Shown: positions 49,809 through 58,734, counted from the stretch's first letter. The stretch: DNA of 64,000 nt from Falsiroseomonas selenitidurans (GCF_012103215.1 NZ_JAAVNE010000015.1:1-64000); one strand, 5' to 3'. The notes: generated by a model from the letters alone, not told the origin. Numbers and translations: made by a program.

Positions 49809-50756
49809 ATGAGCGGCACGACACGCCTGGAGGGGGCGCAAGCCCCCTTCGCCACATCCGGCAGCCACCTGTCGGAGGTCAGCGACTGGATCGCGCTGCT
49901 GAAGCCGCGCGTATTGACGCTGGTGGTCTTCACCGGGCTGGTCGGGCTGCTGGTGGCGCCCGGCTCCATCCACCCCGTGCTCGGGCTGACGGCGGTGCTC
50001 TGCATCACCATCGGGGCGGGCGCCGCGGGCGCGCTGAACATGTGGTACGACCGGGACATCGATGCCCTGATGCGGCGCACCGCACGGCGCCCGATCCCGG
50101 CCGGCCGCATCGCGCCGGATGCGGCGCTCGGCTTCGGCATCGTGCTCGGCACCGCCTCCGTCGGGCTGATGGGGCTGGCGACGAATTGGGTGGCGGCCTT
50201 CTGGCTGGCCGCCTCCATCCTGTTCTACGTGCTGGTCTATACGGTGTGGCTGAAGCGCCGCACCTGCCAGAACATCGTCATCGGCGGCGCCGCCGGCGCC
50301 TTTCCGCCGGTGATCGGCTGGGCGGCGGTGACGGGCGACACCACCCTGGTGCCCTGGCTCCTGTTCACCATCGTCTTCGCCTGGACTCCGCCGCATTTCT
50401 GGGCGCTTTCGCTCTGGGCGCATGGTGACTACGCCCGCGCCGGCGTGCCGATGCTGCCGGTGGTGGCTGGCGCGCGGGAGACGCGGCGGCAGATCCTGAT
50501 CTACACCGTGGTGCTGGCGGTCTCCGGCCTGCTGCCCTGGGCGGTCGGCTTCGCCGGCCCGGCCTATGCGGCGGTGGCCGCGCTGCTTGGCGGCGGCTTC
50601 CTGTACCATGCCATCCGCACGCTGCGGGAAGCGCAGGACGAAGAGGGCCGCAGCCTGGTGCAGGACGCCGCGGCGCGGAAGACCTTCGCCTTCTCCCTGA
50701 TGTATCTCTTCATCCTGTTCGGCGCCCTGGCGCTCGACCGTCTGGTGCTGGCATGA
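49809..50756 (+). CDS. ctaB: Heme o synthase (protoheme IX farnesyltransferase)
   Basis: A 315-residue UbiA-superfamily enzyme with about 9 helices. The motif [19 protein letters not shown] holds the Asp-rich Mg/prenyl site, and a second site is in the [15 protein letters not shown] loop region. It adds the farnesyl tail to heme b, giving heme o, the first step to heme a. It starts 3 nt after ctaD; its stop overlaps the next small gene. Confidence 0.94.
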   Translation: MSGTTRLEGAQAPFATSGSHLSEVSDWIALLKPRVLTLVVFTGLVGLLVAPGSIHPVLGLTAVLCITIGAGAAGALNMWYDRDIDALMRRTARRPIPAGRIAPDAALGFGIVLGTASVGLMGLATNWVAAFWLAASILFYVLVYTVWLKRRTCQNIVIGGAAGAFPPVIGWAAVTGDTTLVPWLLFTIVFAWTPPHFWALSLWAHGDYARAGVPMLPVVAGARETRRQILIYTVVLAVSGLLPWAVGFAGPAYAAVAALLGGGFLYHAIRTLREAQDEEGRSLVQDAAARKTFAFSLMYLFILFGALALDRLVLA

Positions 50757-50881
50757 CGCCCGAGGAACGCGCCGCCTTCGAGAAGCGCCGTCGGGCCCGC
50801 AACCTGGCCCTGCTGGCCGCGCTGCTCAGCCTGGTGGTGCTGTTCTACTTCATCGCGACCGCCCGACTGATGCGGGGCTGA
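50753..50881 (+). CDS. Small CoxF-like membrane protein of the oxidase operon
   Basis: A 42-residue protein starting [17 protein letters not shown], with a single transmembrane helix ([19 protein letters not shown]) and a short basic end. The ATG overlaps the ctaB stop (ATGA) and the stop lies 5 nt before ctaG. A small hypothetical gene in exactly this place is usual in alphaproteobacterial oxidase operons, where it is sometimes called coxF. The position of the helix suggests a membrane-anchored accessory or assembly factor. Confidence 0.7.
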   Translation: MTPEERAAFEKRRRARNLALLAALLSLVVLFYFIATARLMRG

Positions 50882-50886
50882 GGGAC

Positions 50887-51519
50887 ATGACGCCGAAACC
50901 GGAAGCCCGGCCGCAGGATGCGGGCCTCGCCCGTCGCAACCGCCGCATGCTGGCGGGTGCGATGACGGTCGTGGCCGGCATGGTTGGCGTCTCCTTCGCC
51001 GCGGTGCCGCTCTACGACCTGTTCTGCCGCGTCACCGGCTACAACGGCACGCCGATGATCGGCGCGGCGGCGGCGCCGGGGGCGGGGGAGCGGGTGCTGA
51101 CCATCCGCTTCAACGCCAATACCCAGCCCGACCTGCCCTGGCGCTTCGGTCCCGTGTCACCCACCATGCCCCTGCGGGTGGGGGAGGAGGGGGTGGCCTT
51201 CTACCGGGCGGTGAGCACCGGCGCGCGGCCCTCCACCGGCATCTCCACCTACAATGTGACGCCGGAGGTGGTGGGCAAGTATTTCCACAAGACCGCCTGC
51301 TTCTGCTTCGAGGAGCAGACGCTGCAGCCGGGCCAGGACGTGGACATGCCGCTCGCCTTCTGGGTCGACCCGGCCATCGCGCAGGACCCCAACACGCGGG
51401 ACATCCGCACCATCACGGTGAGCTACACCTTCTTCCGCAGCCTGAACGACGCGGAGCGTGCCGGCGCGCTGGCCAGTGCGGGCCCGCATGTCGGCCGCCG
51501 CCCGAACCCCACCCCTTGA
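50887..51519 (+). CDS. ctaG: Cytochrome c oxidase copper-chaperone CtaG (Cox11)
   Basis: A 210-residue Cox11-family protein. One N-terminal transmembrane helix precedes the periplasmic domain, with FAAVPLYDLFCRVTGYNGTP and the copper-binding KTACFCFEEQTLQPG (CFCF). It delivers copper to the CuB site of subunit I. Standard length and motif order. Confidence 0.94.
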   Translation: MTPKPEARPQDAGLARRNRRMLAGAMTVVAGMVGVSFAAVPLYDLFCRVTGYNGTPMIGAAAAPGAGERVLTIRFNANTQPDLPWRFGPVSPTMPLRVGEEGVAFYRAVSTGARPSTGISTYNVTPEVVGKYFHKTACFCFEEQTLQPGQDVDMPLAFWVDPAIAQDPNTRDIRTITVSYTFFRSLNDAERAGALASAGPHVGRRPNPTP

Positions 51520-51612
51520 ACCCCGGCGGAGACTTGCAAACCACCGGGCTTTGAGGATTATGCCGCGCAGCCGCCAGGGTGTGCGGAGACCAGACGGATA
51601 CCAGGACGACCC

Positions 51613-52449
51613 ATGGCAAGCGAATCCGGCCACCCGACCTACAAGCATCCCTACCACCTGGTGGACCCGTCGCCGTGGCCGCTGCTCGGCGCCTTCGCCG
51701 GTGGTGCCCTGGTGCTCGGCATCGTCCTGGTGGCGCATTACAACAGCTACTGGCTGCTGGGCGCCGGTCTCGCCGGCGTGCTGGCCACCATGTTCTTCTG
51801 GTGGCGCGACATCCTGAAGGAAAGCAGCACGGCCGGCCTGCATTCGCCGGTGGTCCGGCTTGGCCTGCGCTACGGGATGATGCTGTTCATCGCCTCCGAG
51901 GTGATGTTCTTCGTGGCCTTCTTCTGGGCCTATTTCCACTTCGCGCTGTTCCCGGACCATGTTTCCGGGACGGAAGCCGCGACGGCGATCTGGCCGCCGG
52001 CCGGGATCCACACCTTCGATCCCTTCCACCTGCCGCTGCTGAACACCATGATCCTTCTGCTGTCCGGCTGCACGGTGACCTGGGCGCACCACGCGCTGCT
52101 CGAGAATGACCGCAAGGGGCTGATCACCGGCCTGGCGCTGACCGTGTTCCTCGGCATGTTCTTCACCTTCTTCCAAGCGGTGGAGTATCTGGAGGCGCCG
52201 TTCCAGTTCTCCGGCGGCGTCTATCCCTCCACCTTCTTCCTGGCCACCGGCTTCCACGGCTTCCATGTGATCGTGGGCACCATCTTCCTGGCGGTCTGCC
52301 TGATCCGGGCGCTGCGCGGCGGCTTCACGCCGGAGAAGCACTTCGGCTTCGAGGCGGCGGCCTGGTACTGGCACTTCGTGGACGTGGTGTGGCTGTTCCT
52401 GTTCATCTGCATCTACTGGTGGGGCGCCGGCGAGATCGCGGCGCACTGA
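51613..52449 (+). CDS. ctaE: Cytochrome c oxidase subunit III
   Basis: A 278-residue membrane protein with seven helices. Signatures are HPYHLVDPSPWPLLG, FFWAYFHFAL and the C-terminal YWHFVDVVWLFLFICIYWWG. It stabilises subunit I and the proton-uptake path. A Shine-Dalgarno element was not obvious. The gap after ctaG is 93 nt. Confidence 0.95.
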   Translation: MASESGHPTYKHPYHLVDPSPWPLLGAFAGGALVLGIVLVAHYNSYWLLGAGLAGVLATMFFWWRDILKESSTAGLHSPVVRLGLRYGMMLFIASEVMFFVAFFWAYFHFALFPDHVSGTEAATAIWPPAGIHTFDPFHLPLLNTMILLLSGCTVTWAHHALLENDRKGLITGLALTVFLGMFFTFFQAVEYLEAPFQFSGGVYPSTFFLATGFHGFHVIVGTIFLAVCLIRALRGGFTPEKHFGFEAAAWYWHFVDVVWLFLFICIYWWGAGEIAAH

Positions 52450-52466
52450 GCCCGCGATCCCGGCCG

Positions 52467-52844
52467 ATGGTCCAGGATCCGGCCCCGCCCGCCTCGGCGG
52501 GCGGGGCCGTTCCGTTTTGGCGCGTGGCCCTGGCCGGCCGCTGCCCGCGTTGCGGCCAGGGCCGGCTGTTCGACGGGGTTCTGGCCGTGGTGCCGCGCTG
52601 CGCTGCCTGCGGGCTGGATCTCTCGGCGCAGGATTCAGGCGACGGGCCAGCGGTGCTGGGCATCTTCCTGCTCGGTGCGCTGACCATGATCGGCGCCTTC
52701 CTGGTGGAATTCCGGCTTGAGCCGCCCATCTGGGTGCATGCCGTGCTGTGGCCCACCCTTCTCCTTCCCGCCGCCGTGCTGACGATGCGCTTCGCCAAGG
52801 CGGCGCTGATCGCGCTGCATTGGCGCCATCGCCCGCAGGCATGA
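52467..52844 (+). CDS. DUF983 zinc-ribbon membrane protein
   Basis: A 125-residue protein. It has a zinc ribbon with CPRCGQGRLF and CAACGLDLS, then two transmembrane helices. DUF983 genes commonly sit in oxidase operons between ctaE and surf1, and an assembly role is inferred. Its stop overlaps the SURF1 ATG. Confidence 0.85.
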   Translation: MVQDPAPPASAGGAVPFWRVALAGRCPRCGQGRLFDGVLAVVPRCAACGLDLSAQDSGDGPAVLGIFLLGALTMIGAFLVEFRLEPPIWVHAVLWPTLLLPAAVLTMRFAKAALIALHWRHRPQA

Positions 52845-53515
52845 GGCTGCGCCGGTTGCTGGTGCCCGCGCTGGTGGTGCTGCCCGTGCTGGCGGCGCTG
52901 CTGGCGCTCGGCACCTGGCAGGTGCAGCGGCTGCAATGGAAGAATGCCTGGCTGGCAGAGATCGCCGCTTCCGAGGCCGGCCCGGCGCGGCCGCTCGGTG
53001 CCGATCCCGCTTCCTGGACCCGGGTTCTCGCCACCGGCCGCTTCGACCATGCGCGGGAGGCTTTGCTGGGGCTGGAGGTGCGCGGCCCGGTGCTGGGCGC
53101 GCATCTGCTGGTGCCCCTGCTGCGGGCGGATGGACCGCCGGTGCTGGTCGATCGCGGCTGGGTGCCGCTGGAACGTGCCGGCGCGGTGGCGCGGCCGGAA
53201 GGCCCGGTGACGCTGGAGGCCTATGTGCGCCCCGGCGAGACCGCCGGCTGGATCGCCGCGGCGGATGACACGGCCGGGCGCCGCTTCTATGTCTTCGACC
53301 CATCCCGCATCGGCCCTGCCTTGGGCCTGCCGCGGGTGGCGCCCTTCGGGCTGGTCGTGCTCGGCCCGCCGGGCGGGCTGCCGGACCCGGCGCGCAGCCT
53401 GCCGCGCCCGACCAACAGCCATCTCGGCTACGCCATCACCTGGTATGGTCTGGCGCTGTCCCTCCTCGGTGTCTTTGCCGCCTGGGCGCTTCGCCGCCTG
53501 AAGGAGCCCGCATGA
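52841..53515 (+). CDS. SURF1-family oxidase biogenesis protein
   Basis: A 224-residue protein with an N-terminal helix (LLVPALVVLPVLAALLALG), the family motif GTWQVQRLQWKN, the VLVDRGWVPL segment and a second helix at the C-terminus (HLGYAITWYGLALSLLG). SURF1 helps insert heme a into subunit I. ATGA overlaps on both sides join it to DUF983 and to the peptidase gene. Confidence 0.9.
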   Translation: MRLRRLLVPALVVLPVLAALLALGTWQVQRLQWKNAWLAEIAASEAGPARPLGADPASWTRVLATGRFDHAREALLGLEVRGPVLGAHLLVPLLRADGPPVLVDRGWVPLERAGAVARPEGPVTLEAYVRPGETAGWIAAADDTAGRRFYVFDPSRIGPALGLPRVAPFGLVVLGPPGGLPDPARSLPRPTNSHLGYAITWYGLALSLLGVFAAWALRRLKEPA

Positions 53516-54993
53516 CCGCCTATGCCCGCCTTGCCGCCCGCTTCGCCCGCATCGGCGCGCTGGGGGAGGCCGCCGGCATCCTGCACTGGGACGCCAGCGC
53601 CATGATGCCGCCCGGCGGCGGCGCCGCGCGCGGCGAGCAGCTGGCCACCCTGGCGGGGCTGCGGCATGAATTGCTGGTCTCCCCGGAGGTCACGCTGGAC
53701 CTGGCGGAGGCGGCGGCGGACGAGCCCTGGGCGCAGGCGAATCTGGCGCTGATGCGCGCCGCGCATCGGCGCGCCACCGCCCTGCCGGTGGCGCTGGTGG
53801 AGGCGGTGGAACGCGCCAATTCGGCCTGCGAGAAGGTCTGGCGCCAGGCCAAGGCGCAATCCGACTTCGCCCTGGTGCGCCCCAGGCTGGAGGAGGTTGT
53901 GCGCCTGCAGCGGGAGGTGGCGCAGGCGCTGGGGGAGGCGCTGCAACTCGCCCCCTATGATGCGCTAATGGAGGGCTACCAGCGCGGCGTGACGGCCGCG
54001 GATGTGGAGCCGGTGTTCGAGGCCTATGAGGTCTGGCTGGCCGAGGCGCTGCCGCGGGCGGAGGCGATCCAGGCCCGCCGTGGCGCCCCGATGCCGCTGC
54101 CTGGCCCCTTCCCGGTGCCGGCGCAGCGCGATCTGTGCCGGGCGATGGCGCAGGTGGTGGGGCTGGATTTCAGCCATGCCCGGCTGGATGAAAGCCTGCA
54201 CCCCTTCTGCGGCGGCACGCCCACCGATGTGCGCATCACCACCTTCTACGACCCCGCCAATGTCGCCAAGGCGCTGCTGGGCGTGCTGCACGAGACCGGC
54301 CACGCCCTGTATGAGCGCGGCCTGCCGGAAGCCTTCGCGCGCCAGCCGGTGGGCGAGGCCGCGGGCATGGCGGCGCATGAATCGCAGTCGCTGATCGTCG
54401 AGATGCAGGCCTGCCGCTCCGACGCCTTCCTGCAGTTCCTCGGCACCCGCCTGCAGGCCGCATTCGGCGGCGAGGCGGCCCCCTATGCGGCGGCGAACCT
54501 GGCCAAGCTGTGGCGGCGGGTGGAGCGAGGGTTCATCCGTGTCGATGCGGATGAGATGACCTATCCCGCCCATGTCATCCTGCGCTTCCGGCTGGAGCGC
54601 GCAATGATCGAAGGCAGCCTGGCGGTGGCGGACCTGCCGGAGGCCTGGAATGCCGGGCTCGCCAGGGCGCTTGGCATCACCCCGCCGGACGATGCGCGCG
54701 GCTGCCTGCAGGACATCCACTGGTATGACGGCGCCTTCGGCTATTTCCCCAGCTACACCCTGGGCGCCATGGCCGCCGCCCAGCTGATGGCGGCGCTGCG
54801 CCGGGCGGAGCCGGACCTCGATGCGCAGCTGGCGCGGGGCGAGATGGCACCGATGATGCGCTGGCTGGGGGAGAAGGTGCACGCCCAGGGCGCGCGGCTG
54901 GGGTTCCAGGACCTGCTGGTCCACGCCACCGGCAAGAAGCTGGACCCCGCGGATTTCACCGCGCATCTGGCGGCGCGCTACCTGGCGGGCTGA
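53512..54993 (+). CDS. M32-family carboxypeptidase
   Basis: A 493-residue metallopeptidase of the Taq-carboxypeptidase family. The zinc site is VLHETGHALYERGLP (HExxH) with the downstream Glu in GMAAHESQSLIVE. Two more motifs (DVRITTFYD, YPAHVILRFRLER) fit M32. It removes single C-terminal residues from peptides in the cytoplasm. It overlaps SURF1 by 4 nt but is functionally unrelated to the oxidase. Confidence 0.92.
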   Translation: MTAYARLAARFARIGALGEAAGILHWDASAMMPPGGGAARGEQLATLAGLRHELLVSPEVTLDLAEAAADEPWAQANLALMRAAHRRATALPVALVEAVERANSACEKVWRQAKAQSDFALVRPRLEEVVRLQREVAQALGEALQLAPYDALMEGYQRGVTAADVEPVFEAYEVWLAEALPRAEAIQARRGAPMPLPGPFPVPAQRDLCRAMAQVVGLDFSHARLDESLHPFCGGTPTDVRITTFYDPANVAKALLGVLHETGHALYERGLPEAFARQPVGEAAGMAAHESQSLIVEMQACRSDAFLQFLGTRLQAAFGGEAAPYAAANLAKLWRRVERGFIRVDADEMTYPAHVILRFRLERAMIEGSLAVADLPEAWNAGLARALGITPPDDARGCLQDIHWYDGAFGYFPSYTLGAMAAAQLMAALRRAEPDLDAQLARGEMAPMMRWLGEKVHAQGARLGFQDLLVHATGKKLDPADFTAHLAARYLAG

Positions 54994-55354
54994 GGCAGCC
55001 CGGCCACCGCGGCGCGGTCCTCCGCCTCCGGATCCTCCAGGAAGCGCAGCAGCAAGGCGCAGGCCCCTGCCGCCCGCCTGCTCCAGCCGAATTCCGTGTC
55101 GCCGCCGACGCGCCGGCCGAACAGGCCGGCGGGGCATGGCAGCTGGCGCCTCGGTTCGCGAAGAACCAGAAACTGCCGTCGCCGGCCGCGGTGATGTCGC
55201 GGGACCCGACCCGGCCGGTGATGCCGGGTGCCCTGGCGCCGAACCAGGTGGCGCGGTAGCCGGGCGGGATGGCGGCCGCGGCGGGGTGGGGTTGCAGCGG
55301 GGCGGGGGCGGCCTGGCCGCTTCCGGCAAGGCCCGGCAGGTGGCGACGGCGCAT
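54978..55354 (-). pseudogene. Frameshifted small gene, hypothetical
   Basis: The ATG at 55354 follows a very strong Shine-Dalgarno element (GGGAGGAGGGAGG). The product opens with MRRRHLPGLAGSGQAAPAPL and reaches DITAAGDGSFWFFANRGAS in one frame. Near 55140 the protein-like signal passes to the -1 frame, which continues FGRRVGGDTEFGWSRRAAG and LLLRFLEDPEAEDRAAV to a TAG at 54978. Joined, they give about 125 residues, likely exported. A one-base loss or a sequencing error explains it. The 3' end overlaps the M32 gene by 16 nt. The family is unknown. Confidence 0.45.
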
Positions 55355-55433
55355 CGCATCCTCCCTCCTCCCGCCATGGGCATCCTGGGTTGGCCGCTTC
55401 CCGCAGCAAGGGGGATGCGGGCCGGGGCGCCGG

Positions 55434-56510
55434 TCAGGGCCGCGGCCACTCCCAGGCCGGGAAGCGCATCACCGGAAGCCGGGCCAGGGACAGGGTTCGG
55501 TCCTCCACCGTCACCGGCACCTCCAGCGTCTGCGGCCCGCCGCCAGGGGCCGGGCGGGACAGCAGCGGCAGCATGATGCGCGCGGTGCCGGAAGCGCGCC
55601 TGCCGACCACGCCCGCGGCGGTCAGCGCCTCCAGCGTCTCGGTCGCGCCGGTCAGCCGCAGCGTGCCGGCGCCCATCGGCTGCAGGGCCTCGTCCAGCGC
55701 CAGGGTGGCGGCGGCATCCAGTTCGGCCGGCCCCCAGCGCAGTTGCAGGCTGCGCAGCTCCAGCGACCCGCCGCCATCGCGCCAGGCCTCCGCCCGTTGC
55801 GCCGGCACGCGGCCGGGCGGCACCGGCCCGCTGAGCGCGGCTTCCGCCGAGAGCTGTGCGATGCGCCGGCCGAAGGCGCCGCCGGCGCCCTGCGGCGCGG
55901 CAGGCAGGTCGATCGCCTCCGCGGCCAGGGTCAGCAGCAGCGCCGGCTCCTCCTCCGTCGCGGTGGCGGAGGCGGTGGCGGAAAAGCTGAGCGACCCGGC
56001 CTCCAGCGGCCCACCGGGGGTGGAAAGGCGCAGGCGCTCGGCCAGCACCAAGGCCTCCCGCGGCGGGGTGTCGGGCTCCAGCGGCACCAGCGCCACCAGC
56101 TCATCCGCGGCGAAGCGCCATTCCGCACCGCCCAGCCGCAGCCGCTGCGCGCCCGGCATCTCCACCCGCAGCCGGTTCAGCCGCGGCAGGCTGACGCGCA
56201 GCACCACGCGTTCCGACTCGAAGACCAGCCCGCCGGGCAGGGTGGCGCGGCCGCCTTCCAGCCGCAGCCTCGCCAGGCTCAGCGTGGCGGAAAGCGGCCA
56301 GCCGCCGCGCACCGGCGGGGCATGCTCCACCCGCCAGCCCTGGGCCCGGCGGATCTGCACCCAGGTCTCCAGCCCGGCTTCGAGCTGCGCCGCCATGAAG
56401 CGCCACAGCACCGCATGGCCGGCGCCGAGTGCCGCCAGGAGCAGCAGCAGGCCGAGCGCGAGGCGCGGGGCGAGGCCGCGGCGACGGCGGGGGGGGAGCT
56501 TCATTTCCAT
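55434..56510 (-). CDS. DUF2125 domain-containing membrane-anchored protein
   Basis: A 358-residue protein with one N-terminal transmembrane helix (LALGLLLLLAALGAGHAVLW). A long beta-rich, Leu/Arg/Glu repetitive extracytoplasmic part follows (LSLARLRLEGGRATLPG, LEVPVTVEDRTLSLARLP), matching DUF2125. Members are periplasmic, of unknown role. The start is the ATG of MEMKLPP; an internal ATG two codons on is equally likely. It is divergent from the ChaC gene, 34 nt away. Confidence 0.75.
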   Translation of the reverse strand: MEMKLPPRRRRGLAPRLALGLLLLLAALGAGHAVLWRFMAAQLEAGLETWVQIRRAQGWRVEHAPPVRGGWPLSATLSLARLRLEGGRATLPGGLVFESERVVLRVSLPRLNRLRVEMPGAQRLRLGGAEWRFAADELVALVPLEPDTPPREALVLAERLRLSTPGGPLEAGSLSFSATASATATEEEPALLLTLAAEAIDLPAAPQGAGGAFGRRIAQLSAEAALSGPVPPGRVPAQRAEAWRDGGGSLELRSLQLRWGPAELDAAATLALDEALQPMGAGTLRLTGATETLEALTAAGVVGRRASGTARIMLPLLSRPAPGGGPQTLEVPVTVEDRTLSLARLPVMRFPAWEWPRP

Positions 56511-56544
56511 TCTGCCGGCCTGTATAGCCCGAAGCATCGGTACC

Positions 56545-57132
56545 GTGCAGACACCCGCTTCCTCCCCCGCCATCCCGTTGCACCAGGGCGATCTCTGGGT
56601 GTTCGGCTATGGCTCCCTGATCTGGCGGCCGGGCTTTGCCCATGCCAGCCGGCACCCGGCCCTGCTGCGTGGCTTCCACCGGCGCTTCTGCCTGTGGTCG
56701 CATCGCTATCGCGGCACGCCGGAAGCGCCGGGCCTGGTGCTGGGGCTGGACCGCGGCGGCGCCTGCCGCGGGGTGGCCTTCCGCGTGCCGGGCGGGGCGG
56801 CCGCGGCGGTGCTGCAGTATCTGGACGACCGCGAACTGCCGGATGGGGCGGAGGTGGTCTACCACCGCCGGCTGCTGCCGGTGCGGCTGCTGGATGCGCC
56901 AGGGGCGGCGCCGGTGATGGCGGTGACCTATGTGGCGAACCGGCTCTGCCGCCTTTATGTGCGCGATCTGGGGCCGGAAGCCATGGCCGGTGCCATCGCC
57001 CGCGGTGTCGGCCAGATGGGGGCGAATCGCGACTACCTGTTGAACACGCTGGGCCATCTCGCGGCGATGGGGGTGCGCGATGCCGGGCTGGCGCGCATCG
57101 CCGCCCTGCTGCCGCCGGCCGCTCCGGTATAA
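56545..57132 (+). CDS. ChaC-family gamma-glutamylcyclotransferase
   Basis: A 195-residue enzyme with a GTG start. The family start DLWVFGYGSLIWRPGF is present, then FCLWSHRYRGTPEAPGLVLGL and the catalytic region YLDDRELPDGAEVVY. It probably degrades glutathione to 5-oxoproline and Cys-Gly. Interestingly, a D-glutamate-cyclase-like enzyme, which also yields oxoproline, is encoded near 9 kb. The C-terminal stop lies in a GTATAATT sequence, and AT-rich DNA follows. Confidence 0.88.
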   Translation: MQTPASSPAIPLHQGDLWVFGYGSLIWRPGFAHASRHPALLRGFHRRFCLWSHRYRGTPEAPGLVLGLDRGGACRGVAFRVPGGAAAAVLQYLDDRELPDGAEVVYHRRLLPVRLLDAPGAAPVMAVTYVANRLCRLYVRDLGPEAMAGAIARGVGQMGANRDYLLNTLGHLAAMGVRDAGLARIAALLPPAAPV

Positions 57133-57230
57133 TTAATCCACTGCCGCGCCGGGGCGGCCGGGCTGGCGCGGCCGGGTTCTGCCGGCTTCGGCGGCCACCC
57201 CCCGCATCTGCGGGCCAGCGTCAAGGCCCG

Positions 57231-57248
57231 AAATAATCATGATTATTT
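57231..57248. promoter_or_regulatory. Perfect 18-bp AT-rich palindrome
   Basis: AAATAATCATGATTATTT is a perfect palindrome, with almost no GC, in a 70% GC genome. It is followed by an AT-rich patch to about 57320. The shape is that of a homodimeric regulator site, but no bound protein can be named. Nearby genes are chaC and the 3' end of plsC. Confidence 0.45.
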
Positions 57249-57363
57249 TCAATGGTTTACGTCGAATGCCACGGAGCGTGATTCACGTTACTTCAAGCAC
57301 TTCCACATAAAAAGAGGCGCGGAACAGCAGCTTGGCGACCCCTCCTCCGCGGCTGGTCCAGCT

Positions 57364-58104
57364 TCAGTCCACAGACTTATCCACAGTGCCATGTTGCGGC
57401 TCCGCCATCAGCCGGTCGGTCTCGGCCTCGATGCGGGATTCCAGCGCGGCCAGCATCCGCGCCCGGTTCAGGCCGGGCGGCAGGGCCGGCAGGATGGCGA
57501 TGCGGATGGTGCCGGGGCGCTTCAGGAAGTGTCGGCGGCCCCAGACCCGGCCGCTGTCGGTGGCCACCGGCAGCACCGGGGCGCCGGTGCCGGCGGCCAG
57601 GGCCACCACGCCGGGCTGGTAGGGGACGCGCTGGCCCACCGCGGTGCGGGTGCCCTCCGGGAAGATCACCACCTGCCGGCCCTCCGCCGCCGCCTTGACG
57701 GCCAGGCGCACCATGCCGCGCAGCGCCGCGCCGCCGCCGGACCGGTCCACCGGGATCATCCCCGCCTTGCGGGCGTGCCAGCCATACAGCGGGATGCGCA
57801 TCAACTCCTGCTTCATCACATAGGTCGGGTCCGGCAGCAGGCTGAGCCAGATGATGGTGTCGAAGGCCGATTGGTGCTTCGCCGCCAGGACCACGCCGCC
57901 GGGCGGCAGGTGTTCCAGCCCGCGCACCTCCACCCGCACGCCGACGACATGGCGCAGCGACCAGATCACCATCCGCGCCCAGCTTCGGGTCACGAACATC
58001 GCCCCCCAGCGCGGCATCAGCAGCGTCGGCAGGGTGAGGAAGGCGAAGATGATGGTGATGCCGAAGAACAGCAGGTTGAACACCAGGGACCGCAACCAGA
58101 TCAT
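57364..58104 (-). CDS. plsC: 1-acyl-sn-glycerol-3-phosphate acyltransferase
   Basis: A 246-residue LPLAT-family enzyme. An N-terminal membrane anchor (LVFNLLFFGITIIFAFL) is followed by HX4D at residues 77-82 (KHQSAFD) and the FPEGTR motif near 154. It makes phosphatidic acid from lysophosphatidic acid at the inner membrane. The ATG overlaps the YdcF-like stop by 4 nt (ATGA). Confidence 0.9.
   Translation of the reverse strand: MIWLRSLVFNLLFFGITIIFAFLTLPTLLMPRWGAMFVTRSWARMVIWSLRHVVGVRVEVRGLEHLPPGGVVLAAKHQSAFDTIIWLSLLPDPTYVMKQELMRIPLYGWHARKAGMIPVDRSGGGAALRGMVRLAVKAAAEGRQVVIFPEGTRTAVGQRVPYQPGVVALAAGTGAPVLPVATDSGRVWGRRHFLKRPGTIRIAILPALPPGLNRARMLAALESRIEAETDRLMAEPQHGTVDKSVD
57377..57385. promoter_or_regulatory. 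DnaA-box-like TTATCCACA
   Basis: A perfect match to the strong DnaA box, inside the last codons of the plsC gene. A weaker CAGTCCACA lies 12 nt upstream. One strong box is not enough for an origin. Confidence 0.35.
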
Positions 58105-58721
58105 CGCCGTGCCGACTCCTTCGCCGGCAGGAAGCGCGTCAGCCCGGCCGCTGCCGCCACATACTTCAGATACTCGCCGGACAGCAGGGTCCATCGGCGC
58201 AGCCCAGGCAAGCCGCGGCCGCGCCCCGGCGCCTCCCGCAGCAGGGAGGGCATGACCGGGTGCGGCACCACTGCCAGCCCCGGCGCGGCGCGGCGCAGCT
58301 CCAGCAGGGCGCGCGGCATGTGGTATCCGGCCGTGACCAGGCGGATCGACCGCACCGGCCCGGCCTGCGTCCAGGCCGCGACCTCCGCCGCATTGCCCAG
58401 CGTCGTCGCCGCCGCGCGGCCCAGCGTCACCCGCCCGGCCAGCGCCGCCGGGTCGCGCCCATGGGCGCGGGCCAATTCCGCCAGCGTCAACTCCGCATGC
58501 GCGCCGGAGACCAGCAGCCGCGGCGCCAGCCTGGAATCGAGCAGCCCCAGGGCCGTCTCCACCCGGTCCCGCCCGCCGGTCAGCACGACGATCGCATCGG
58601 TGCGCAGGCCGGTCTCCGCCGGTGGCGCCTCGGCGACCGCCAGGAACTGCACGAAGCCCCAGCCGAGCGCGAGCAGGGCCAACAGCGCCAGGGCCACCCC
58701 CGCGGAGACAAGACGCTTCAC
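58101..58721 (-). CDS. YdcF/DUF218-family protein
   Basis: A 206-residue protein with a GTG start (VKRLVSAG). One N-terminal membrane helix is followed by a DUF218 domain: AIVVLTGGRDRVETALGLL, LLVSGAH, and a late VTAGYHMPRALLELRRA. YdcF proteins are linked to envelope or cell-wall precursors (the ElyC/SanA group). The start region contains a 14-bp direct repeat (58712 and 58729) that also includes the end of ftsX. It is coupled to plsC. Confidence 0.85.
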   Translation of the reverse strand: MKRLVSAGVALALLALLALGWGFVQFLAVAEAPPAETGLRTDAIVVLTGGRDRVETALGLLDSRLAPRLLVSGAHAELTLAELARAHGRDPAALAGRVTLGRAAATTLGNAAEVAAWTQAGPVRSIRLVTAGYHMPRALLELRRAAPGLAVVPHPVMPSLLREAPGRGRGLPGLRRWTLLSGEYLKYVAAAAGLTRFLPAKESARR

Positions 58722-58734
58722 GGCACCGGACGCT

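Noticed and set aside
46506..50609. Minus-strand open frame of 1367 codons across pmtA, ctaC, ctaD and ctaB
   Set aside because: It is antisense to well-supported oxidase genes, rich in His/Asp/Arg/Gln of the kind produced by reading GC-rich genes backwards, and has no motif or start site.
57231..57248. XerCD dif site or Fur box
   Set aside because: The palindrome has neither the TTATGTTAAAT half-site of dif nor the GATAAT hexamer repeats of Fur.
57231..57385. Chromosome origin (oriC)
   Set aside because: Only one perfect DnaA box is present, and most genes on both sides point towards this region rather than away, opposite to an origin. No typical origin-neighbour genes are visible.
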